Shown here piece after piece: positions 1 through 5,894 of a stretch of 5,894 bases of DNA. Every line of letters starts with the position of its first letter. Within the stretch, counting starts at the first letter, position 1. Source of the DNA: an uncultured Spirochaetaceae bacterium (GTDB taxonomy: Bacteria > Spirochaetota > Spirochaetia > Treponematales > Treponemataceae). The notes beneath the pieces were generated by a model that was not told the DNA's origin, did not search any database, and was given only the letters and a program-made list of their open reading frames with translations. The translations under genes and the position numbers were made by a program. The stretch spans positions 1 to 5,894 of the forward strand of contig CADBUT010000229.1 of the NCBI GenBank assembly GCA_902797925.1, given 5' to 3'.

Positions 1-1837
1 ATGCGTAATACTGAGCCTGTGCATTCCAAAGCTGACTGTACAAGCCGCCGCCAGCCATAAGCTTTTCATGGCTGCCCTGCTCTATTACCTGCCCTTCATC
101 AAATACAATAATATTGTCGCAGAAACGGCAGCTCGACATTCTATGCGAAATATAAATCGAAGTTTTGCCTTTTACCATATTGTCAAAGTTCTGGTAGATT
201 TCAAACTCAGCAACAGGGTCTAGCGCTGAAGTCGGCTCATCAAGAATTACAAAAGGCGCATCTTTATAAAGCGCACGCGCAATTGCAAGCTTCTGCGCTT
301 CACCTCCGGAAATCTCGACACCGTTTTCGTCATTATACTGATAAAGGTTTGTATCCAGCCCTTTTTCAAGCCGGTTCAGCCGGTCTGTAAACCCGGCCTT
401 GTCTATGCACTCAAGCACACGCTCTCTGTCATAATCTGCGGCGGCTGCAATATTCTCACCAAGCGGAAACGAAAACAGATTATAATCCTGAAAGACAATC
501 GAAAATAGTCTCGCATAGTCTTTGTAATCGTAGTAGCGGATATCTACACCATTGAGCAGAATCTGCCCTTCAGTCGGTTCATAAAGCCGGCACAACAGCT
601 TTATGAACGTAGTTTTCCCGGCTCCGTTTTTTCCGACAACAGCATTTTTAGTTCCAAGCGTAATTTTCTGGTTTACATGGCGGAGCGCGTAAGTTTCGCT
701 GTTATCATACTTAAACGAAACATCGCGGAACTCAATTTCAAAAATATTGTCATCGCGTTTTTCTGTAGGAATTGTTCCCTCGTAGCGCTTGTTTTCAATC
801 TGCATATAATCATAGAAGAACGAAAGATATTTGCTCTGAACGTCCATCTGCACAAAAGTGTCTGAAATTCCTGCAATTGATTCAACAAGTATTTTGTAGG
901 CAGTAACATATTTCAAAGAACTGCCCACGCTGATTAAATTGAACACAGCTTTTAAACCGACATAAGTATAAGAAGTCAGTTGAAGCACAAATTCCGTCAG
1001 AATAGGGATAAGCGTAATTTTAAGATTTTCATGAAGATAGCCGGAATATTCCTTTTCAAGCGTGTCATTAGTCTGCTGAACGCGCGAAAGCACAAGCTTC
1101 TGCATCTTATAAAGCCGGATATATTTTCCAATTGAATAATCAAAAACAAGATTAAACCAATATGAAAAATAACGGTTGTATGAAACATTACGCTCAAAAA
1201 ATTTCATTTGAAGGGCAGCTGACTTTTTGTTCACAAAATATGAAACAACAATATGCAGAACCATTACAAAAAGCATGATAAATGCGCTGTACCACTGATT
1301 CAGAAAAAAGCCGAAGCCTTTCTGCGGTCCAAATACTTTAGGAATAAAAAGAGTCGCAATTATTACAGCAGAATAAATAATGCTGATTACCTTTTCTATG
1401 AGACTGGAAAGGTTGTCGCAGAAATTTCTGATGCTGCCTGAAGAGTTCATTCCGTCTTTAGCTTTTTTTATCATATCGAGAGTTTCGTGCTTTTCCAGAA
1501 CATCATAATCAATGTCAAAGGTTTTCTCGCAGATCATCTGGCTTATTTTGTGCGAAAGCTCAAATTTTTTTACCCAGTTAGCAGCTTCAAGACCCCAGCG
1601 TATCAGCATTATAGTACTGCCAACAGCTATCATTATAAGTGCATTCTTCATGATGAGTTCAAAAGGCTGTTTTTGTACAAGCTGGTCAAGGATTATGCTT
1701 GAAAATACAATTCCGACAAACGGAAATGTTGCCGCAAGAATTCTGATAATCACAAGCAGTGTAAGATAACCAGGTGTAAGTTTATGTACAAGCGACACGA
1801 CTTTCTTTATAGTGCCTTTTTCTTTTTTAGTTTTCAT
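1..1837 (-). CDS. ABC exporter half-transporter (TMD-NBD), second of pair, 3' end cut by window edge
   Basis: The minus-strand reading frame from ATG at 1837 is open for 612 codons to the window edge with no stop or frameshift. An N-terminal type IV (exporter) membrane domain covers about residues 1-345, with hydrophobic segments near 24-50, 62-80, 147-166, 183-202 and 273-320. The nucleotide-binding domain follows: Walker A GKNGAGKTT (402-410), Q-loop Gln450, signature ISGGE (509-513), Walker B ILDE with Glu534, D-loop SALD and H-loop His565. All catalytic residues are present. There is no C39 peptidase or extra domain. The last visible residues, AQAQYYA, align with SHYYQENANEN at the end of the neighbouring ABC protein, so probably only a few residues are missing. 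The start lies inside the upstream ABC gene (11-bp overlap) with AGGAG at 1845-1849, seven bases before ATG, which suggests coupled translation and assembly into a heterodimer. The substrate cannot be read from sequence; peptide, lipid or drug export are all possible. Confidence 0.93.
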   Translation of the reverse strand, partial: MKTKKEKGTIKKVVSLVHKLTPGYLTLLVIIRILAATFPFVGIVFSSIILDQLVQKQPFELIMKNALIMIAVGSTIMLIRWGLEAANWVKKFELSHKISQMICEKTFDIDYDVLEKHETLDMIKKAKDGMNSSGSIRNFCDNLSSLIEKVISIIYSAVIIATLFIPKVFGPQKGFGFFLNQWYSAFIMLFVMVLHIVVSYFVNKKSAALQMKFFERNVSYNRYFSYWFNLVFDYSIGKYIRLYKMQKLVLSRVQQTNDTLEKEYSGYLHENLKITLIPILTEFVLQLTSYTYVGLKAVFNLISVGSSLKYVTAYKILVESIAGISDTFVQMDVQSKYLSFFYDYMQIENKRYEGTIPTEKRDDNIFEIEFRDVSFKYDNSETYALRHVNQKITLGTKNAVVGKNGAGKTTFIKLLCRLYEPTEGQILLNGVDIRYYDYKDYARLFSIVFQDYNLFSFPLGENIAAAADYDRERVLECIDKAGFTDRLNRLEKGLDTNLYQYNDENGVEISGGEAQKLAIARALYKDAPFVILDEPTSALDPVAEFEIYQNFDNMVKGKTSIYISHRMSSCRFCDNIIVFDEGQVIEQGSHEKLMAGGGLYSQLWNAQAQYYA

Positions 1838-3671
1838 TTGCGTTCTCCTGATAATAATGACTCTGAATGTCGAAAATTTCGCGGTATTTTCCGCCCTTCT
1901 TGATAAGCTCATCGTGGCTGCCGACTTCCGCAATCTGCCCGTCATCTAAGAACATGATTCTGTCGCAGAATTTTGTACTTGCCAGGCGGTGAGAAATAAA
2001 GAGCGAAGTCTTATTCTCTGCCATGCTGTTGTATTCTTCGTAAATCTTGCTCTCCGCAAGCGGGTCAAGTGCCGATGTCGGTTCATCAAGAATGAGAAAC
2101 GGCCCGTTCTTGTACATTGCCTTTGCAAGCAGCAGCTTCTGCGTCTCACCGCCAGAGAGCATAATGCCTTCATCATCAAGCGTCTGCGTAATATAAGAAT
2201 TCTCTTTTTTAGGAAGCGAATCAATTTTTTTTGCAATTCCGGCTTTTTCAAGACTTTCTTTGAGCCGGGTTTTATCAATATGATTTAGGTCACAGCCGCA
2301 GACATTTTCCGCAATTGAAAACGAAATCGGAGTTGTGTCCTGAAAGAGCACGCTGATTTTGTCCTGATATTTATCAATGCCGATTTCATCGATTGTTTTT
2401 CCGTCTACTAGAATCTCGCCCGAAGTCGGCGGATAAAGACCGCACAAAAGCTTTACGATTGTTGTCTTACCAGCTCCGTTGTTTCCTACAAGAGCAATTT
2501 TTTCGCCCGCCTTTATTTTGAAGTTGAGGTTTTTCAAAACAGGCTTGTCGCTGCCTTCATAGGTAAAGCCCACATTACGGAACTCAATTTCCGGTGCTTT
2601 GTCAGCTTCAGCGGCTGATACGGTGGTTGAGCCTGCCGAAACCTCTGAATGCTCAAAGAAATCTTTCTGTGCCATAAACTCGTTATAAGCATTAAAATTG
2701 TGGCTTGATTCCTTAAGATAGGCCATATTTTCCGAAACAGAATAAATCCATTCGCAAAAACCGGAAACAATTCCAATATAAAGCGTAAATTCTGCAATAC
2801 TGATCTGCCCGGTCAAAACCTGCCTTAATAAAAGCGAATAAGCCAGAACATCGCGCAAAGAATTGAAGAATGTGTCAGAAACAGTCGGCCAGTACCAGTT
2901 AAGCTGATATTTCCAGCGGAAACTTTTGCTTGCCTTAATCAGTGTATCAAATTTTTGTTGAAACCAGTCTTTCATCTGATAAATTCTGATATCCTTTCCG
3001 GCGCTAACGCTAAGGCTGTTTTTTTCAAGATAATTGATTTTACGGTAAACCTCGGTAAAGTCCTCGCGGTGATCGTCTCCGAATTTAATCGCATGGTTCC
3101 TCAAAAGAATGTCAGCTGTAAACATACCGAGCATAACAAGAAGGATTTTCCAGTCGAGCATAAAAATAGCTGTTCCGTAAATTGTTATTCCAAAAAGAAT
3201 TATAATCATTTCAAGTCCAAGCCGTGAAAGATTCTGCGCGCCTTCAAAGTCTGAATTAACAGCATTTACAGCTTTTCCCATAAGCTTCTGCTTTGGCTGC
3301 GGTTCAATATTCAGATAATCTGTGAGTATGGTCTTTTTGAAAAAGTTCATCATAAAAAAACCGATTCTGGTATAGGTGTGCTTGCTCATCATCTTTGCGT
3401 TGCAAAAACCCTTTAATGCCGAAAGCACACAAAATGCCGTAACCGCCGCCGTACTGTAAATCAAAAAAGTTTTAATGCTGCCGCTTGTAATTCCTGCAAT
3501 GGCAAGAGACGGTGTAAGAGTTGTAAGAAACGGCATTGCAACTGACACCGCAATATACAAAGCCACAAGCCACGGTGCCGAACGGTATCTTTTGAACATC
3601 GCCGAATAAACAATGCAGATATTCTTGAGTAAGCTATTCTGCTTTTTCTTTTCTTTTTTCTTAATCTTCAT
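1827..3671 (-). CDS. ABC exporter half-transporter (TMD-NBD), first of pair
   Basis: A 614-residue protein with a lysine-rich cytoplasmic N-terminus and an exporter-type membrane domain over about residues 30-320 (hydrophobic stretches near 34-62, 67-86, 151-172, 175-190, 272-305). The ATP-binding domain follows: Walker A GNNGAGKTT (396-404), Q-loop Gln444, signature LSGGE (505-509), Walker B LILDE with Glu530, SALD D-loop and H-loop His561. Length is normal for a half-transporter. An in-frame TTG immediately before the ATG would add one residue, but AGAGG at 3678-3682 is only three bases from that TTG and six from the ATG, so ATG is chosen. It should act in the inner membrane, most likely as a heterodimer with the overlapping downstream ABC protein, exporting an unidentified substrate. 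Its promoter region carries LytTR-type direct repeats, suggesting control by the adjacent regulator. Ser/Thr/Ala-rich linker residues 345-360 separate the two domains. Confidence 0.94.
   Translation of the reverse strand: MKIKKKEKKKQNSLLKNICIVYSAMFKRYRSAPWLVALYIAVSVAMPFLTTLTPSLAIAGITSGSIKTFLIYSTAAVTAFCVLSALKGFCNAKMMSKHTYTRIGFFMMNFFKKTILTDYLNIEPQPKQKLMGKAVNAVNSDFEGAQNLSRLGLEMIIILFGITIYGTAIFMLDWKILLVMLGMFTADILLRNHAIKFGDDHREDFTEVYRKINYLEKNSLSVSAGKDIRIYQMKDWFQQKFDTLIKASKSFRWKYQLNWYWPTVSDTFFNSLRDVLAYSLLLRQVLTGQISIAEFTLYIGIVSGFCEWIYSVSENMAYLKESSHNFNAYNEFMAQKDFFEHSEVSAGSTTVSAAEADKAPEIEFRNVGFTYEGSDKPVLKNLNFKIKAGEKIALVGNNGAGKTTIVKLLCGLYPPTSGEILVDGKTIDEIGIDKYQDKISVLFQDTTPISFSIAENVCGCDLNHIDKTRLKESLEKAGIAKKIDSLPKKENSYITQTLDDEGIMLSGGETQKLLLAKAMYKNGPFLILDEPTSALDPLAESKIYEEYNSMAENKTSLFISHRLASTKFCDRIMFLDDGQIAEVGSHDELIKKGGKYREIFDIQSHYYQENANEN
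1845..1849 (-). promoter_or_regulatory. Ribosome binding site of second ABC gene
   Basis: AGGAG sits seven bases upstream of the ATG at 1837, within the last codons of the upstream ABC gene. It fixes the start of the downstream gene and explains the 11-bp overlap (ATGAAAACTAA carries the upstream TAA). Confidence 0.85.
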
Positions 3672-3677
3672 CAACGA

Positions 3678-3682
3678 CCTCT
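3678..3682 (-). promoter_or_regulatory. Ribosome binding site of first ABC gene
   Basis: AGAGG is followed by a six-base spacer before ATG at 3671. The spacing favours this ATG over the adjacent in-frame TTG. Confidence 0.7.
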
Positions 3683-3700
3683 GTTTTTTAAGATGCCTGA

Positions 3701-3724
3701 AATATATAATGAGAATTGATTATC
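3701..3724 (-). promoter_or_regulatory. Probable -10 region of ABC operon promoter
   Basis: The gap upstream of the ABC genes contains overlapping -10-like hexamers TATATA (3703-3708) and TATATT (3701-3706), and another, GATAAT, at 3719-3724. None has a good TTGACA-like -35 at 16-18 bp; the best matches are about 3 of 6. A weak -35 is what is expected of a promoter that needs an activator. Which hexamer is used cannot be decided from sequence. Confidence 0.4.
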
Positions 3725-3737
3725 TGATTAAAATGTG

Positions 3738-3770
3738 CACGAAATGCAAAAAATAGGACGCGAACTGTAA
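3738..3770 (-). promoter_or_regulatory. Putative LytTR-type operator: two 12-bp direct repeats 21 bp apart
   Basis: On the minus strand, TTACAGTTCGCG (3759-3770) and TTGCATTTCGTG (3738-3749) match at 9 of 12 positions and start exactly 21 bp, about two helical turns, apart. AgrA and related LytTR regulators bind pairs of direct repeats of roughly nine bases (ACNGTTNNG type) separated by about 12 bp. The first repeat contains ACAGTT and fits that pattern well. The pair lies immediately downstream of the kinase stop codon and 29-31 bp upstream of the -10-like hexamers of the ABC operon. The likely binder is the LytTR regulator encoded at 4532-5266. Recognition is inferred from pattern and context only. 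Confidence 0.6.
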
Positions 3771-3779
3771 TAACACTGA

Positions 3780-4532
3780 TTACAACGGCAGCAGAACTTC
3801 TGTAGCGAACACACCCGGCTCGTTTTTGCGGTTTACATAACCGTCATAGTGCTCAACAATCTTATCAATGCGGCGGAGCCCGAAACCATGCTCGCCAAGC
3901 TTGCTTGTTACCAGCTCTGTCACGCGCCGGCGTTTTACCGCATTAGTGGAATTAGTCACAGAAATATAAAGCTGGCTCTTAAAAAGCCCGATGTACACGC
4001 GGATAAATCTAGGAACTGCTTTTTCCGGGTCTTTGCAATTTGTACTGCAGCGCATTTTTTCACACGCTTCAATTGCATTGTCCATAAGGTTTCCTACAAT
4101 TGCACAGAGATGCACATCTGTAATCTTTAAGTTTTGCGGAACTTTGGCTGTACAATTCACTTCTATATTATTTTTACGTGCTATTGAAACTTTGCTGCTC
4201 AAGATTGCATCCAGCCCTACATTGCCGGTTCTGATAGCAATATCAATGCTGTCTAAGTCTTTTTCAAGATTGTCTAAATATTCAGATAATTCTGCCTGCC
4301 TGCCCATTGAAAGCAGCGCCTTAACAGACTGAATATGATTGTGATAATCGTGACGCCATGCACGCATTGTCTGATAGATATTCTGAACCTCGTCTCTCTG
4401 CTTTTTAAGAACTGAATCTTGAAAATCTTCGAGCTGTCTTTCATTACGCTTTTTAAGAGCAAGCACAGTACAAACAGCAGAAATTAAGGCAGCGGCGGTA
4501 CAAATCAAAAAATACTTTATTAATTCATTCAT
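3780..4532 (-). CDS. GHKL-family sensor histidine kinase (AgrC/NatK-like catalytic core, single membrane helix)
   Basis: A 250-residue sensor kinase, short for its group. Residues 7-26 form one hydrophobic membrane helix, followed by a charged, probably coiled-coil segment (27-57). The phosphoacceptor box WRHDYHNHIQ has His61 as the likely phosphorylated residue. The N-box NLMDNAIEA (148-156) and G-box HGFGL (215-219) of the HATPase_c_5 ATP-binding fold follow. The usual multi-helix sensor domain of AgrC-type kinases is missing, so the input must come from the membrane helix, the cytoplasm or a partner protein. Its ATG overlaps the TGA of the regulator gene (TGATG), with AAAGG three bases upstream, indicating translational coupling. 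It should phosphorylate the LytTR regulator just upstream. Three cysteines lie close together after the N-box (157, 162, 166). The family call is firm; the signal is unknown. Confidence 0.92.
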   Translation of the reverse strand: MNELIKYFLICTAAALISAVCTVLALKKRNERQLEDFQDSVLKKQRDEVQNIYQTMRAWRHDYHNHIQSVKALLSMGRQAELSEYLDNLEKDLDSIDIAIRTGNVGLDAILSSKVSIARKNNIEVNCTAKVPQNLKITDVHLCAIVGNLMDNAIEACEKMRCSTNCKDPEKAVPRFIRVYIGLFKSQLYISVTNSTNAVKRRRVTELVTSKLGEHGFGLRRIDKIVEHYDGYVNRKNEPGVFATEVLLPL

Positions 4533-5266
4533 CAGCCTTTGATACCGCCTTTGAAAAATTCTATAAAGCTTTCGTTCAATTCTTTGTACACACCTCTTGC
4601 AACAGGCAGTGTCTCGCCGTTATCAAGAACACAGTCAGTGCGTGTTATGCGTGCAACATGCTCAAGATTCACAAGAAGCCCGCGCCTTAGACAGAAAAAG
4701 TGCGCGGCAGTTTTATTTACAGAATCTGTAACATCTGCAAATGAACTTTTCCATTCACGCTCAAAATCTGTACCTTTTATAAAAACGTAGTGTCCGCGGG
4801 CTTCAAAATAGACAATCTTCTCACAGGGAATGCGCTCCATATCAGCACCTTGAGAAAGCACAAAAAAATCATCAGCTTTTTTCTGACACTGCTGATAAAC
4901 AGAATCAAGCAGGGCAAAAAACACTTCGCTTTTCAACGGCTTCAGAATATAGCGGACAGCACCGACTTCATAGCCTTCAATTGCATAATCAGGAACGCCA
5001 GTCACAAAAATAATTACAGAATCACAGCCGCGACGTCTGAGTGTTTTTGCAAGTTCCATGCCGTTCATGTTCTTCATCTGAATGTCAAAAATCAGCACAT
5101 CATACGGGGCTTTGTCTTCACTTTCAAAAAGGAATTGTTCGGCAGAAATATAGGTATCAAGCTCAAGCGCACCGCCGCACAAAGGGCCGTCTGCCCACTG
5201 CTTTACAAGAGAACTTTCAAAATCGAGTACATATTTTTCATCTTCGCAAATCGCGATACGGAACAT
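4532..5266 (-). CDS. LytTR-family response regulator (REC plus LytTR DNA-binding domain)
   Basis: A 244-residue two-domain regulator. The receiver domain (about 1-125) has the acidic pair Glu8/Asp9, phosphoacceptor Asp61 in LIFDIQM, Thr89 in FVTG and Lys109-Pro110 in ILKPL, so all switch residues are present. The C-terminal LytTR domain (about 143-240) shows the hallmark IVYFEARGHYVFI strand and the FFCLRRGLLVNLEHVARI segment, ending with LPVARGVYKEL. Such domains bind paired direct repeats and usually activate transcription. An in-frame TTG at 5302 would add 12 residues, but that codon lies upstream of or within the promoter -10. The ATG at 5266 has GGGGA (5271-5275) in front and begins directly with the receiver fold (MFRIAICEDE), so it is chosen. 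The gene overlaps the kinase gene by one base. The likely target is the repeat pair upstream of the ABC genes. Confidence 0.94.
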   Translation of the reverse strand: MFRIAICEDEKYVLDFESSLVKQWADGPLCGGALELDTYISAEQFLFESEDKAPYDVLIFDIQMKNMNGMELAKTLRRRGCDSVIIFVTGVPDYAIEGYEVGAVRYILKPLKSEVFFALLDSVYQQCQKKADDFFVLSQGADMERIPCEKIVYFEARGHYVFIKGTDFEREWKSSFADVTDSVNKTAAHFFCLRRGLLVNLEHVARITRTDCVLDNGETLPVARGVYKELNESFIEFFKGGIKG

Positions 5267-5270
5267 GATT

Positions 5271-5275
5271 TCCCC
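5271..5275 (-). promoter_or_regulatory. Ribosome binding site of response regulator
   Basis: GGGGA with a four-base spacer (aatc) precedes the ATG at 5266. It departs slightly from AGGAG but supports this start over the upstream TTG. Confidence 0.55.
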
Positions 5276-5290
5276 ATTATTTTTTAATTG

Positions 5291-5319
5291 AAGATAATTC
5301 AAAAATTCGCGGTTGTCAA
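5291..5319 (-). promoter_or_regulatory. Housekeeping-sigma promoter of the regulator-kinase operon
   Basis: On the minus strand a perfect -35 TTGACA (5314-5319) is followed by a 17-bp spacer and a -10 TATCTT (5291-5296, 4 of 6 matches). It lies between the stop of the membrane protein gene (5341) and the regulator ATG (5266). Transcription would start near 5284, giving a leader of about 18 nt containing the GGGGA ribosome binding site. No LytTR-like repeat pair is seen beside it, so it may be constitutive rather than autoregulated. Confidence 0.72.
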
Positions 5320-5340
5320 ATATTCCTTTTGTTCAGTGTT

Positions 5341-5894
5341 CTATTTTCCGCTTGCCTTCCATGCTGGGTACCATTTTATGAACCAGCCGGTAAAAATGCC
5401 CATTACAACAGGAACCAGATTGTTTATAACAAGCAGAATATTCCCAAAACCGGCTTTTCTCAAAAAGAAAGTCCATACGGCGGTAAGAACATAAAGAGAG
5501 CCCCAACATGCCGCAAGAATATAATTTGCATTCATAAAAAGCGGATTCTTATCTGCTTTGTCTCCGCCATAGCTGTATTTTACATAGGCTGCACATAAAG
5601 GCTCTTTAGAAAAGCATGAAGCAAGCCAGAATAAACCAAAAATAAGATAGCCGGCATTTGTAGTCAATTCACCGTTTCCTGTAAGATTTGCAGCGGCAGA
5701 CAAAACTGCAACTGCGGCTATTGAAAGCTGATCCCAGATAATAAGCCTGCGTTTTCTCATTATAAATGGAACAAGCGCACATACTGCCATTGCAGCTATT
5801 GAACCAAGCTTTGTATTGACTGCAACCGCAATCCAGAAAGCAATCCATGGAATAAGCATAGTTGTCATAGACGGATTTTTTAATGCAGTTTTGC
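5341..5894 (-). CDS. Multi-pass membrane protein of unknown function, 5' end cut by window edge
   Basis: I do not recognise the family. The reading frame is open from the right edge to TAG at 5341. The first ATG is at 5868, but eight further codons (KTALKNPS) upstream of it remain in frame to the edge. The NPS motif just before a membrane helix looks like part of the protein, so the true start is probably outside. The visible 183 residues contain about six hydrophobic segments (near 10-25, 28-44, 53-69, 80-93, 119-140 and 146-166, counted from the window edge), short charged loops such as MRKRR, and a longer loop with YVKYSYGGDKADKNP. No signal peptide, catalytic motif or ATP site is visible. 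It ends 74 bp upstream of the regulator gene on the same strand. It could be part of the same locus, perhaps as a partner of the domain-poor kinase, or simply an unrelated neighbour; its own promoter lies outside the window. Confidence 0.8.
   Translation of the reverse strand, partial: KTALKNPSMTTMLIPWIAFWIAVAVNTKLGSIAAMAVCALVPFIMRKRRLIIWDQLSIAAVAVLSAAANLTGNGELTTNAGYLIFGLFWLASCFSKEPLCAAYVKYSYGGDKADKNPLFMNANYILAACWGSLYVLTAVWTFFLRKAGFGNILLVINNLVPVVMGIFTGWFIKWYPAWKASGK

Noticed and set aside
673..1769. Several 62-85-codon open frames on both strands within the left 1.8 kb, suggesting a broken gene
   Set aside because: Translating the minus strand from 1837 gives one uninterrupted ABC protein to the window edge, so the small frames are shadows and there is no frameshift.
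3672..3779. Possible small signal-peptide gene (AgrD-like) between kinase and ABC genes
   Set aside because: No ATG-started frame of useful length with a ribosome binding site is present; the only short TTG frame has nine codons.
3849..4332. Plus-strand open frames of 93 and 113 codons opposite the kinase
   Set aside because: They are antisense to the conserved kinase boxes; composition is that of a shadow frame and no ribosome binding site stands out.
4790..5287. 165-codon plus-strand open frame opposite the regulator gene
   Set aside because: It lies entirely antisense to a well-supported receiver/LytTR gene, shows no family-like motifs, and is a by-product of the codon pattern on the other strand.
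5266..5302. TTG start adding 12 residues to the response regulator
   Set aside because: The added residues precede the receiver fold, the TTG lies upstream of the promoter -10, and GGGGA marks the internal ATG.
5287..5308. Inverted repeat TTGAA-GATAA-TTCAA followed by A/T runs, as a terminator of the membrane protein gene
   Set aside because: The stem is five A/T-rich pairs, too weak for a rho-independent terminator, and it overlaps the -10 of the regulator promoter.
3772..5340. Inverted 8-bp copies AACACTGA just after the kinase stop (3772-3779) and just after the membrane gene stop (5333-5340)
   Set aside because: The match is only eight bases long, no longer homology or target-site duplication surrounds it, and a chance match between two such gaps is not rare.

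Overview
The window reads as one compact, wholly minus-strand gene block from a low-to-moderate GC (about 40 % by eye) bacterium. Reading in the direction of transcription (right to left) the order is: the end of a multi-pass membrane protein of unknown function (5341 to beyond 5894), a LytTR-family response regulator (4532-5266), a GHKL-family sensor histidine kinase (3780-4532), an ABC exporter half-transporter (1827-3671), and a second ABC exporter half-transporter (1-1837, running off the left edge within a few residues of its likely end). No RNA gene, insertion sequence, CRISPR array or clear rho-independent terminator is visible. The LytTR/GHKL pair next to two tandem ABC half-transporters is common in Clostridia and other Bacillota and also occurs in gut and rumen Treponema. 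The sequence does not let me choose firmly between these.

Layout and transcription. A good sigma-70/A-type promoter (TTGACA, 17-bp spacer, TATCTT) lies in the 74-bp gap between the membrane protein gene and the response regulator and should drive the two-component pair. Regulator and kinase overlap by one base (TGATG), so they are translationally coupled. The 108-bp gap between the kinase and the ABC genes holds a second control region. It contains two 12-bp direct repeats, 9 of 12 positions identical and spaced exactly 21 bp start to start, resembling the ACNGTT-type half-sites bound by AgrA-like LytTR domains. AT-rich -10-like hexamers follow, without a good -35. The two ABC genes overlap by 11 bp, with a strong AGGAG ribosome binding site inside the end of the first.

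How the genes may work together (inference). The kinase phosphorylates the LytTR regulator on Asp61, the regulator binds the 21-bp-spaced repeats, and the ABC half-transporter pair, probably a heterodimeric exporter, is switched on. The kinase has only one N-terminal membrane helix and no recognisable ligand-binding domain, so what it senses is the main open question. The ABC transporter itself or the upstream membrane protein are candidate partners. No AgrD/AgrB-like peptide signal genes and no C39 peptidase domain on the transporters are visible, so there is no direct support for a peptide quorum-sensing or bacteriocin cassette within this window. The arrangement of families is known; the specific substrate and signal are not evident.
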